A stretch of DNA of 6,642 nucleotides from DATEMK01 sp035275625 (GCA_035275625.1 DATEMK010000376.1:1-6642); one strand, 5' to 3'. Shown: positions 1 to 6,625, counted from the first letter of the stretch. Translations and numbers: made by a program. Notes: generated by a model not told the origin, from the letters alone.

Positions 1-1107
1 CGGATCACCGGCTCCCGCACAACTCAATCCCTGCATGTACTGAATTACGCTCACCGGTTTATTTGCAATTACACAGCGTGATCCCGGAATGTTATTGATT
101 TCAGTAAACTGCCCGGCATTTAAAAATGTTGGAGCTCCCCCATCAATGCTATAAGATGTACCGTTTTGATCCGCAAGTACCCGCAGCGTATAGTCAGTTG
201 CAAATGAAAACGGAACGGCATAATATGTTTTTCCCCAATTGGCAACCGGAAGCGCCTGTTCATATAAAATATCACAGGCGCCACATCCCGGAGGAATGTT
301 AACACAAGTAGAGCCGGAAAAAACAGCAAATGGACGGCATGATCCGCTGCTGTCTGTAGCTTTAATGACAGTTCCGGTCAGATCGTTACTGTAAGTGGAT
401 GACAGCACCTGGTAAGATTCCCCGGCATCAAGATTTACGGTAAAGGGAATGCCGGCAGGATGACCGCCCAAAGTCGGAACCACCGGGTTAATTAATACCT
501 GCGTACCATCCTCCGTTGAAACCACCAGTAATTCAGAATTTAGATTTGGCGGACTGCTGTTTGAAAGCCCCTTGTAGCTGGCAATGCGGTATTCGGTTCC
601 TAAAGATTGTTTTGGATAAATAACGGTTGCATCGGCAGTGTATGTCTGGAAAGAAATTGCAAACACGCTCACTGTGTCCTGCGTTATTACTTCAACTCCC
701 TTGTTCTCGATAACCTCCGAAGCGATGTGTTCTACTTGTATGATCGGAAGCGTGATAGAGGTTGTTTGGTTTGCCGTTACAGTAAATGCCTGTGACCACC
801 CTTGCTGGGGAATAGTAATAGTACCGCTTGTGCTGACGTCTGAAGTAATAAACACATCACACCGCCTCGTGCCCACGCCAAAATCAGGATTATAAGGAAA
901 TCCGATCCAGAAATCCTTGCCTTTAGTGGGAATAACGCCTTGTGAAAAGGATTGAAAACTTGATAATAAAAGAATAAGGATGTTCACTGAAAAACGGAAA
1001 GCTCCGCGGAAACAATTATGATTTTTGAAGTTATTGCATAACATAAAAGAACATTGAGGTGATGTTCTTCTGTGATCATGCAAACGGGTAAGATTGCATA
1101 GATTCAT
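1..1107 (-). CDS. Secreted IgGFc-binding-like N-terminal domain protein (partial, C-terminus beyond left edge)
   Basis: Reading the minus strand from ATG 1107-1105 gives 369 codons with no stop, so the 3' end lies outside the window. A hydrophobic stretch (VNILILLLSS, residues 41-50) followed by FSFS-QG looks like a type I signal peptide cleaved before Gln56. The mature part opens with GKDFWIGF (63-70), then shows TADATVIYP (about 157-165), LGTEYRIASY (169-178), STEDGTQVLI (197-206), WGKTYYAVPF (271-280) and CVIANKPVSVIQYMQG (345-360). This order is typical of the IgGFc-binding protein N-terminal family in large Bacteroidota surface proteins, which often go on into Ig-like or PKD repeats and a T9SS type B (gliding-motility-associated) C-terminal domain. 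That tail is expected but not seen here. The role is probably adhesion or surface exposure; IgG binding itself should not be assumed. Start choice is uncertain: ATG 1044-1042 (residue 22) would give a more normal signal-peptide n-region, while ATG 1107 has the A-rich upstream context usual in Bacteroidota. Confidence 0.85.
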   Translation of the reverse strand, partial: MNLCNLTRLHDHRRTSPQCSFMLCNNFKNHNCFRGAFRFSVNILILLLSSFQSFSQGVIPTKGKDFWIGFPYNPDFGVGTRRCDVFITSDVSTSGTITIPQQGWSQAFTVTANQTTSITLPIIQVEHIASEVIENKGVEVITQDTVSVFAISFQTYTADATVIYPKQSLGTEYRIASYKGLSNSSPPNLNSELLVVSTEDGTQVLINPVVPTLGGHPAGIPFTVNLDAGESYQVLSSTYSNDLTGTVIKATDSSGSCRPFAVFSGSTCVNIPPGCGACDILYEQALPVANWGKTYYAVPFSFATDYTLRVLADQNGTSYSIDGGAPTFLNAGQFTEINNIPGSRCVIANKPVSVIQYMQGLSCAGAGDP

Positions 1108-1324
1108 GGTTTTGGATTTTTAAACAATCGCAGAAAAAAAAGACATTATCTGAATGCACAGGTACAATCAAATTAATAAGTAAAAAAGTGGAGCTCTGAG
1201 TTTGCCTGTGATATTTTATTTCAACATCTTTAATTTTCTCAGATTGAATATTTATAATTTTCTAAGGAAAGAACGGGATTAATATTAAAACTCTAAGCAA
1301 CATTAATAATAAAAATCATGGGTA

Positions 1325-1355
1325 CAAAATAATTGGGTGAAATGATGAAAAACAA
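1325..1355 (-). promoter_or_regulatory. Possible Bacteroidota-type promoter for the IgGFc-like gene
   Basis: On the minus strand there is TTG (1355-1353), a 20-nt spacer and TTATTTTG (1332-1325). This matches TTG-N17-23-TAnnTTTG except for the second base of the -7 box. It would leave a leader of roughly 200 nt before ATG 1107. A second near-match, TTAATTTG at 1176-1169, is closer to the gene but has no -33 TTG at the right distance. The call is weak because AT-rich DNA yields such matches by chance. Confidence 0.25.
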
Positions 1356-1500
1356 GGGTGAAAAACTAATTTATATACTCCAATAGTATTAATTTTCACA
1401 TTAGCTCTGAAAAAATCCTCTTCGTCCGCCATGAAAAATTGATCTGGTTTTATTGAAAAAAATTTATCGGAAAAGTAAGGTGACCTTCTCCGCAGTGAAG

Positions 1501-1520
1501 GAACAACTTTATTTTTGTTC
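1501..1520. repeat. Inverted repeat 1 (GAACAA-N8-TTGTTC) over the antiporter promoter
   Basis: Perfect 6-bp arms, GAACAA (1501-1506) and TTGTTC (1515-1520), flank an 8-nt spacer. The right half, TATTTTTGTTC (1510-1520), recurs with one change at 1566-1576 inside inverted repeat 2. It overlaps a consensus -7 promoter element, so a dimeric regulator bound here could block RNA polymerase. Operator function is inference; I do not recognise the site of a named regulator. Confidence 0.4.
1510..1517 (+). promoter_or_regulatory. Candidate -7 element (TATTTTTG) of the antiporter gene
   Basis: TATTTTTG fits the Bacteroidota -7 consensus TAnnTTTG exactly and lies 60 nt before ATG 1578, which would give a leader of about 50-55 nt. 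No TTG occurs at the expected -33 distance (only TTC at 1486-1488), so it may be a weak or activator-dependent promoter. If it is real, the upstream TTG at 1515 lies inside the promoter and cannot be the start codon. Confidence 0.35.
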
Positions 1521-1553
1521 AGGTTTCAATCTGCAATAGCAAAACTTTCAAAA

Positions 1554-1577
1554 TGGACAAAAACCTATTTTTGTCCA
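1554..1577 (+). promoter_or_regulatory. Inverted repeat 2: 10-bp-arm hairpin abutting the antiporter start codon
   Basis: TGGACAAAAA (1554-1563) and TTTTTGTCCA (1568-1577) are perfect complements around a 4-nt loop CCTA, and the 3' arm ends on the base before ATG 1578. As RNA it would form an AU-rich hairpin in the ribosome-binding region; as DNA it is a near-palindrome related to inverted repeat 1, with centres 55 bp apart. Either a translational control hairpin or a second operator half is possible. The structure is certain from the sequence; its function is inferred. Confidence 0.5.
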
Positions 1578-3176
1578 ATGGAAAATGTAAGCCTTATTTT
1601 ATTGCTGTTGTTTGGCATCACTTTTTTGGGGCTGCTCAGCTACCGGTATAAATTTCCTTTCCCCATTGTGCTGGTGCTGTCAGGAATTGCTATTAGCCTC
1701 ATCCCGGGTTTGCCGGTTATATCGCTCAATCCGGAAATTGTTTTTTTTATTTTTTTACCTCCGCTGTTATATGCTGCCGCATGGAATACAAGCTGGCATA
1801 ATTTTAAAGCTTCTATAAAACCCATTACAAGAGCAGCTGTCGGGCTGGTGCTGTTTACCACCCTGCTGGTCGCTGTGGCTGCGCACCTGCTGATACCCGG
1901 TTTAAGCTGGCCTTTGTGTTTTCTTATTGGCGCCATTGTATCGCCACCCGATGCTGTTGCAGCTACCTCCATTACTAAGGGGTTAGGCTTGCATCCAAAG
2001 CTGATAACCATACTCGAAGGAGAAAGCCTTGTGAATGATGCCAGCGGGCTCATTGCTTATAAATATGCCCTGACAGCTGTTACAGCGGGAAACTTTGTAC
2101 TGTGGCAGGCGGGGCTGAATTTTCTTCTCGTAGTGGCGGCAGGTATTGCTATCGGGCTGGGTATCGGCTATCTTTTGTATCTCATTCATAAAAAATTTGT
2201 ATGCGATCCCGTTATTGAAGTAACCCTTACGATCCTTACACCTTTTGCCTCGTACCTGCTTGCAGAACAGTTTCATTTTTCAGGTGTCATTGCAGTAGTC
2301 ACCACGGGGTTATACCTTTCATTTCAGTCGGGACAGATATTCAGCCACGAAAGCAGGATCATGGCTTATGCCGTGTGGGAAGTGGTGATATTTATATTAA
2401 ACAGCCTCATCTTTATTTTCCTCGGGCTGCAATTACGCAGTGTCATGGAGGGCATCGGTAATTATCCTGCGGCAGACCTGCTGTTGTACGGAGCTGTTAT
2501 AAGCGGTGTGGTCATCCTGGTAAGGTTTATCTGGATTCTGCCCCCGACTACGATGCAGTTTTTTATGAGCAGGCGTACAATGAAAAAAGAAAAATTCGAT
2601 CCGCGCAACATGTTTGTTTTCGGTTGGGCAGGCATGAGAGGCGTGGTATCCATGGCTGCCGCACTGGCACTCCCGCTTACATTGCAGGATGACGCGCCAT
2701 TCCCATACAGGAACCTTGTTATCTTCCTCGCCTTCTGTGTTATTTTATCAACGCTCGTATTGCAGGGGCTTACATTGCCCTGGATAATAAAAAAACTGAA
2801 GATTCCGAAGCATTCTATTGTTGCAGAGGAATACGAGATACGCAACCAGGTAGTGGCAGAAACAATAACGCATATTGAAGACCATCTTTCCCAGCTGCAC
2901 GATACCCTGCTGAGCAATATTAAAAGCAAGTACGAAGTAAAATATAACAGGCTGCAGCGGACTGAGCTTCCTGCCAATTATTTCGGTGCAGGCAAAACAC
3001 TTGGCGTAAATGTTTTTAACGAATATACCCGGCTCCAGATAGACCTGATAAGCGTGGAAAGAAAAGCTGTTGAAAAATTACACAGGCAGGGTAAAGCAAG
3101 TGAAGAAATCTTAAGAAAGATTGAAAAAGAGCTGGACCTTGAAGAAACAAAACTTAAAATGGAAATATATCAATGA
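1578..3176 (+). CDS. CPA1-family Na+/H+ antiporter
   Basis: A 532-aa inner-membrane cation/proton antiporter of the CPA1 (NhaP/YjcE-like) family, expected to expel Na+ (or K+/Li+) in exchange for H+ for pH and salt homeostasis. About 12-13 hydrophobic segments fill residues 4-404. Family motifs are intact: SPPDAVAA (122-129) with Asp125, LEGESLVNDASGL (146-158) with the Asn153-Asp154 ion-binding pair, HFSGVIAVVTTGL (233-245), EVVIFILNSLIFIFLGLQL (268-286) and WAGMRGVVSMAAALALP (350-366) with Arg354. Residues 409-532 form a charged cytoplasmic tail rich in Glu/Lys with likely helical or coiled-coil character, as in the bacterial CPA1 subfamily; length is normal. ATG 1578 is preferred over in-frame TTG 1515: the extra 21 residues are polar, precede the first membrane helix and overlap a promoter-like box. 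It ends in tandem stops TGA-TAA. It stands alone, divergent from the IgGFc-like gene and convergent with the next. The exact ion cannot be told from sequence. Confidence 0.93.
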   Translation: MENVSLILLLLFGITFLGLLSYRYKFPFPIVLVLSGIAISLIPGLPVISLNPEIVFFIFLPPLLYAAAWNTSWHNFKASIKPITRAAVGLVLFTTLLVAVAAHLLIPGLSWPLCFLIGAIVSPPDAVAATSITKGLGLHPKLITILEGESLVNDASGLIAYKYALTAVTAGNFVLWQAGLNFLLVVAAGIAIGLGIGYLLYLIHKKFVCDPVIEVTLTILTPFASYLLAEQFHFSGVIAVVTTGLYLSFQSGQIFSHESRIMAYAVWEVVIFILNSLIFIFLGLQLRSVMEGIGNYPAADLLLYGAVISGVVILVRFIWILPPTTMQFFMSRRTMKKEKFDPRNMFVFGWAGMRGVVSMAAALALPLTLQDDAPFPYRNLVIFLAFCVILSTLVLQGLTLPWIIKKLKIPKHSIVAEEYEIRNQVVAETITHIEDHLSQLHDTLLSNIKSKYEVKYNRLQRTELPANYFGAGKTLGVNVFNEYTRLQIDLISVERKAVEKLHRQGKASEEILRKIEKELDLEETKLKMEIYQ

Positions 3177-3351
3177 TAAGGTTGTCGCGGAAGGGCAAAA
3201 CCTACAGAAGAACAGCATGACGGGATGGTATCAGGGAACATAAGTGTATCCTTACCGCTCATGCTCCGGGAGCAGACAAGAAAGAAAATTTTATTTTCTA
3301 TTTTGAAAAAACACTGAATTCTTTCACAAATGAAGTTTACCTCTTTACCTT
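3177..3351. other. Convergent intergenic spacer
   Basis: The 175 bp between the antiporter stop and the stop of the facing gene hold no ORF. Both transcripts must end here. Visible structures are weak: a GC-rich mini-hairpin at 3262-3274 with no T-run after it, an AT hairpin at 3283-3299, and on the minus strand a 4-bp stem (TGAA/TTCA, 3326-3315) followed by a T-run at 3311-3305. Confidence 0.6.
3283..3299. terminator. Possible bidirectional AT-rich terminator hairpin
   Basis: AGAAAAT (3283-3289) and ATTTTCT (3293-3299) are perfect 7-bp arms around TTT, located between two convergent genes and followed on the plus strand by more T-rich sequence. The stem has a single G-C pair, so it would be weak. 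Position is the main support. Confidence 0.3.
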
Positions 3352-4389
3352 TTATTGAACAACTAACTTAGCCCTTGCCGAAGCTTTATTTGCTGATAAT
3401 ACATTTATAAAATACACACCGGCTTTCCATTTGCTTACATCAAGCAGGTATTCTGTTAACCCGCGAGTGAGGATTGTTTCTTTTAGTACGCCAGTGCAAT
3501 CGCTTATTTCTAACATTGCGGTGTTATTTAATTTAATAATAACGTTATCCCATGCCGGGTTAGGATAAAGCGTAAAATGGGGTTCTTCCGGGTTTTCAAA
3601 AACTGCAAGAGGACTGGCGGCATTGGGACATGAGGCAATATCAATATACCCTGTCGGAAGCGTTTTTATGAGTGAAAAATTCACAGTGGTACCGGATATA
3701 ATTCCTTCATACAACCCGAAACTCAGATTACACACATGGGCATACAACCGGTTGCCAAGGATAGTAAATCCGCAATTGGAGCCGCTGGGGAAGCCTGCAG
3801 TAGTAAATGAATCAATCGGAATGCCGGACGGATTATAAGCGATTATTTTTTGGACGTTAGTATAAAAAATATAAAAATTCCCCGCGTTGTCTGTTGCCAC
3901 ATCATATACGCAGGCGCTTGCAGTTGCAAGATTTGAAAGCAAAAGAGTGCCATTAGAAGTTCCGTCATAACGATAAAGGGAATTTCCATTTCCATCGAGG
4001 TTAAAAATATAGTTTGAAGTTCCCCCGGGATTTATTGCCGTAACAGCTCCGCTCGTGTGACCGGTATCTGTCCAGCCGGTACCATTCCAAAAATGATAAT
4101 TGCCTCCGTTTGTCAGCGCATACATGGTCTGCTGTCCTGTTGCTGAATCGAGATTGTTATTGATGGATATTCCATTGAAATTAGTCGGGTTGGATTCAAC
4201 AAAAATAGGATTCGTGGGCGCAGTATCTACGCTGTCAACCCGGTAAAAGCCGCTGGTGGTAACAAAATAAACAGAATGCATATCGCGCCCGTTACATTCC
4301 AGGTCAATTTGTGCTAATGCATCATTGCATACAAATGAAGCGGGAAAATAAATGAGAAGGAATGCTGTAAGCGTTAGTTTGCCTGGCAT
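3352..4389 (-). CDS. Secreted propeller-like protein with T9SS type A sorting domain
   Basis: 345 aa. Residues 1-26 form a signal peptide (TLTAFLLIYFPASF core, cleavage likely after ALA, exposing Gln27). The body (about 36-255) has short repeated beta-rich units of the kind YALTNGG, YIFNLDGNGNSLYRYDG, YDVATDNAGNFYIFY and ILGNRLYAHV, spaced like blades of a beta-propeller; I cannot name the family from sequence. Cys160, 206, 220 and 254 may pair into disulfides. Residues 270-345 are a T9SS type A C-terminal sorting domain: FTLYPNPAWDNVIIKL, then LEISDCTG, then WKAGVYFINV and a final KLVVQ. The product should cross the inner membrane by Sec and the outer membrane by T9SS, then be released or anchored on the surface. 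It lies 151 bp downstream of another T9SS cargo gene on the same strand, but a hairpin intervenes. No catalytic motif is visible; the function is unknown, perhaps ligand binding. Confidence 0.85.
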   Translation of the reverse strand: MPGKLTLTAFLLIYFPASFVCNDALAQIDLECNGRDMHSVYFVTTSGFYRVDSVDTAPTNPIFVESNPTNFNGISINNNLDSATGQQTMYALTNGGNYHFWNGTGWTDTGHTSGAVTAINPGGTSNYIFNLDGNGNSLYRYDGTSNGTLLLSNLATASACVYDVATDNAGNFYIFYTNVQKIIAYNPSGIPIDSFTTAGFPSGSNCGFTILGNRLYAHVCNLSFGLYEGIISGTTVNFSLIKTLPTGYIDIASCPNAASPLAVFENPEEPHFTLYPNPAWDNVIIKLNNTAMLEISDCTGVLKETILTRGLTEYLLDVSKWKAGVYFINVLSANKASARAKLVVQ

Positions 4390-4454
4390 AGTGATGCGAA
4401 ATTATTAAAAAATCAACTTAAAGTTAATACGTAAATAATTTATTTTTATTTGAT

Positions 4455-4533
4455 AAAAAAAGCAAAGGCCTGTTCCGGTTGATATTTTTCACCAACCAGC
4501 AAGTTAGTGGTCAGTGAAAAAAATCAACCGGAA
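4455..4533 (-). terminator. Strong intrinsic terminator of the choice-of-anchor B gene
   Basis: Arms at 4533-4514 and 4492-4473 are 20 nt each and pair at 19 of 20 positions (A-A mismatch at 4484/4522), with a 21-nt loop containing a further ACCA/TGGT pairing. The hairpin begins 7 nt after the TAA stop of the gene at 4541-6439. On the minus strand it is followed, after an 11-nt gap, by seven T residues (4461-4455). The gap is longer than usual for an intrinsic terminator and the arms are unusually long, so a repeated palindromic element serving as terminator is an alternative. Confidence 0.6.
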
Positions 4534-4540
4534 GCACAAT

Positions 4541-6439
4541 TTATTGCTTAACCAGCCTCGTGTAATAATTTTTTTCACCGGCTGTAGTCTTTGCAATGTA
4601 AATGCCGGGCAAAAGATTAGTTGTTTCTATCTGAACTGTGTTATCACCCTTGAGCATGCTATGCTGTAATAAATGTGTTACAAGTTTCCCTGTCATATCC
4701 ATTAAGTCAACCTGTACATAGCTGCCTTCTTCGAGAAGTAAATCAAACTTTATTTTGTTAGTAAATGGATTTGGATAGAACACCGGCACAAGCATATCTT
4801 CGGTATACGCAGACATATCCGGATTTTCGCCAGGGGGTTTGCAGTTTGAACCTGTTGTAGAGAAATTTTTCCAAACCGAAGTATACTTGGCTCCGCCAAG
4901 ACATGTTGCCTCCACCTGGAATTTATAAGCCTTGCATGATTGCAGCCCGGAAATATTATAGCTGGTTGCTGTGGTGGTAGCTGATGATGCACTGCCGCCC
5001 TGTTGTTTTCTCCATGTAACCAAATAAGAAATGGCATTGACATTATTCCAGGTAAGTGTAGCTGTAGTGCCGGTAATGTTTATGGCATTTAAAACCGTTG
5101 GGGCGGCACATCCGGGTGCGGCACCAAGAACTGTATTCAGAATAGTAACATTGCCAGGTGTAATCACAGCCTGGAAAGTGCGTGTTACATAACCGGGTTT
5201 CGAAAACTCAACACTGTACGTTCCCGGTGTTGCCGAACCGGTTGCATAAGCGCCCGTTATGGCAGTATTCGCTGATTGCGCACCGGGTGCACTGAGAATG
5301 GTGACGCTAACTCCGTTCAGCGGCATTCCTGTGACGGAATCGGTAACGGTTCCTTCAAGATAACTTGCCCTGCTATAGGTTGTGCCAAGCACAAACAAAC
5401 CGTTTGTGATGTCGCTGGCTAAAATATTTCCCGAAGGTAAATAAGGATACACTCCCCAGCAGCCCTGAATGCCGCCACCTGTTCCCTGCGCATAGGTATC
5501 ATACTCTCCTATTTTAATAATGTTAGACGGACGGTGAGCATCTGCCACGCAAACACCATCACGATAATGGGACATGACTAAATAATCATTCAATACATGC
5601 ACGTTATGCGGCTGACTTTGAGTTCCGGGATTGGCTGTGAAACGATCAATCTCTGCAATGTTTGAAAGATCGCTGATGTCATAGGCAGTAACATAAGCGC
5701 CCAGTACTTCATCGGTTACAAATAGTGTCTGGCTGTTGTCGGAAAGCCAGGTATTGTGACAATATGTCCATGGAGTACTCTGCGTGGCTAACAATACGGG
5801 ATTATTTTTGACGGTTACATTAAATATCTCGAACAGTCCTGAATAGGTTGATGCTGCATACATGATGTTATTCCGCACGTAACTGTCGTGAATAAAGTGA
5901 GAACCGTAGGCGTTGTAATGTGCCACTAACGTTGGATTCATAGGGTTGGTATTTAAATTAAAACACCAGGCACCTGTGGGACACTGTCCTCCCTGTAACC
6001 ACATATAACCATTTTCATCAATAGTAACCGTATGCGCATCTGTTATTGAATAGTTAGTACCATTGTAAGTTCCCTGTGTGTCATAGAAATAATTAAAGGA
6101 ACCGGGAGTTCCTCCAAGATCAACAATTAAAGTACCACCTCCTGTTTCATTTGTACAATATGCATAATGCTGCCATGTTTTTATTTCGTGCCAGTTGGAA
6201 ACCTGTGTTGCAATAAACTGAACCTGCACCGGGCTGAACGGATTGGTTACATCCACAATAGATAATCCGTTGTTTGCACCGACAAGCGCATACTCATTGC
6301 CATTGCCATCAGCCCAGCCCCATAAGCTGGCGAGAGTTGTGGCTCCATAAGAGAAATTACTTTTTAAGGTCATGTTCAGTTGTGCAACCGAAACCATCAC
6401 CGAAGTGATGAAAGCGAACGTGAATAGAATTTTTTTCAT
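4541..6439 (-). CDS. Choice-of-anchor B family secreted protein with CarboxypepD-reg-like, FnIII and T9SS type A domains
   Basis: 632 aa. Residues 1-19 are a signal peptide (MKKILFTFAFITSVMVSVA, then Gln20). Residues about 31-352 match the choice-of-anchor B/LVIVD propeller family: LWGWADGNGNEYALVGANNG (39-58), SIVDVTNPFSPV (60-71), NWHEIKTW (82-89) and HNVHVLNDYLVMSHYRDG (278-295), with closing ASDITNGLFVL. His-Asp/His-Asn pairs recur (HD 184-185, HN 228-229, HN 278-279) along with His136, 181, 281 and 291. Next is a carboxypeptidase regulatory-like beta-sandwich (361-440: EGTVTDSVTGMPLNGVSVTI, then GTYSVEFSKPGY), a fibronectin type III domain (about 445-528: APTVLNAINITGTTATLTW, YNISGLQSCKAYKFQVEA) and a T9SS type A tail (553-632: FYPNPFTNKIKFDL, LLPGIYIAK, RLVKQ). 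The protein should be exported by Sec and T9SS to the surface or medium. The molecular role of the family is not established. ATG 6439 is the natural start, in an A-rich context directly before the signal peptide. Confidence 0.92.
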   Translation of the reverse strand: MKKILFTFAFITSVMVSVAQLNMTLKSNFSYGATTLASLWGWADGNGNEYALVGANNGLSIVDVTNPFSPVQVQFIATQVSNWHEIKTWQHYAYCTNETGGGTLIVDLGGTPGSFNYFYDTQGTYNGTNYSITDAHTVTIDENGYMWLQGGQCPTGAWCFNLNTNPMNPTLVAHYNAYGSHFIHDSYVRNNIMYAASTYSGLFEIFNVTVKNNPVLLATQSTPWTYCHNTWLSDNSQTLFVTDEVLGAYVTAYDISDLSNIAEIDRFTANPGTQSQPHNVHVLNDYLVMSHYRDGVCVADAHRPSNIIKIGEYDTYAQGTGGGIQGCWGVYPYLPSGNILASDITNGLFVLGTTYSRASYLEGTVTDSVTGMPLNGVSVTILSAPGAQSANTAITGAYATGSATPGTYSVEFSKPGYVTRTFQAVITPGNVTILNTVLGAAPGCAAPTVLNAINITGTTATLTWNNVNAISYLVTWRKQQGGSASSATTTATSYNISGLQSCKAYKFQVEATCLGGAKYTSVWKNFSTTGSNCKPPGENPDMSAYTEDMLVPVFYPNPFTNKIKFDLLLEEGSYVQVDLMDMTGKLVTHLLQHSMLKGDNTVQIETTNLLPGIYIAKTTAGEKNYYTRLVKQ

Positions 6440-6490
6440 TTGGTTTTTTGATTTAGCCAGGTTTAAAGAATTTAATTTTGTAAAGAGAAA

Positions 6491-6510
6491 AGAAAGAAAA
6501 AAAAGAAAGA
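6491..6510. repeat. Homopurine mirror repeat in the leader
   Basis: On the plus strand the 20 bases AGAAAGAAAA-AAAAGAAAGA read identically backwards, inside a 29-nt all-purine run (6482-6510). Such mirror-symmetric purine tracts can in principle form intramolecular triplex (H-DNA). In the mRNA it is a pyrimidine-only stretch about 50-70 nt before the start codon. Low-complexity drift is an equally good explanation. Confidence 0.5.
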
Positions 6511-6593
6511 TTTTTTGTACGCACTTAACTTATCGAAGATGCAAATGTGGAAATATTTTTTGAAATAAAAATCCGGTATTATTTTTCCGCTCA

Positions 6594-6625
6594 CAAAGAT
6601 AGTTTTCGGGCACAGAGTCTCGCAA
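6594..6625 (-). promoter_or_regulatory. Bacteroidota-type promoter of the choice-of-anchor B gene
   Basis: Minus strand: TTG (6625-6623), a 21-nt spacer and TATCTTTG (6601-6594), an exact fit to TTG-N17-23-TAnnTTTG recognised by the Bacteroidota primary sigma factor. The start of transcription would fall near 6586-6589, giving a leader of roughly 150 nt before ATG 6439. Confidence 0.55.

Larger units (their letters stand above)
1108..1577. other. Divergent AT-rich intergenic region, no gene
   Basis: This 470-bp stretch separates the divergent secreted-protein gene and the antiporter gene. Both strands are broken by frequent stops; the only ATG-started frames are very short, for example 14 codons from 1342, and have no recognisable product. 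It must hold both promoters. The right end carries two related inverted repeats and a consensus -7 box. The left half is AT-rich with no structured RNA or repeat that I can support. Confidence 0.7.

Noticed and set aside
120..329. Minus-strand 69-codon frame inside the IgGFc-like gene
   Set aside because: It is in a different frame from the continuous 369-codon reading, which holds the conserved WGKTYYAVPF and SVIQYMQG motifs.
607..895. Two plus-strand open frames opposite the IgGFc-like gene
   Set aside because: The minus-strand frame carries clear family motifs through this stretch; the plus-strand products are unrelated to anything and overlap each other.
1640..2977. Long minus-strand open frames (137 and 171 codons) antisense to the antiporter
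   Set aside because: They lie entirely opposite a well-supported transporter gene, have no recognisable domains and read like reverse complements of hydrophobic codons.
3262..3274. TGCTC-CGG-GAGCA hairpin as terminator of the antiporter
   Set aside because: The stem is only 5 bp and no T-run follows on either strand.
4325..4330. Cys21 in the signal region of the 345-aa protein as a lipobox
   Set aside because: The preceding residues SFV do not fit the lipobox L-[AS]-[GA]-C, and a good type I cleavage site (ALA before Gln27) follows.
4419..4426. TAACTTTA on the minus strand as a -7 box for the 345-aa protein gene
   Set aside because: The last base does not fit, it is close to the start codon and there is no TTG at the -33 distance, so I cannot support a promoter there.
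6372..6563. Plus-strand 63-codon frame crossing the start of the choice-of-anchor B gene
   Set aside because: It is antisense to the signal-peptide codons and reads through the low-complexity purine tract, giving a Lys/Arg-rich product with no family.
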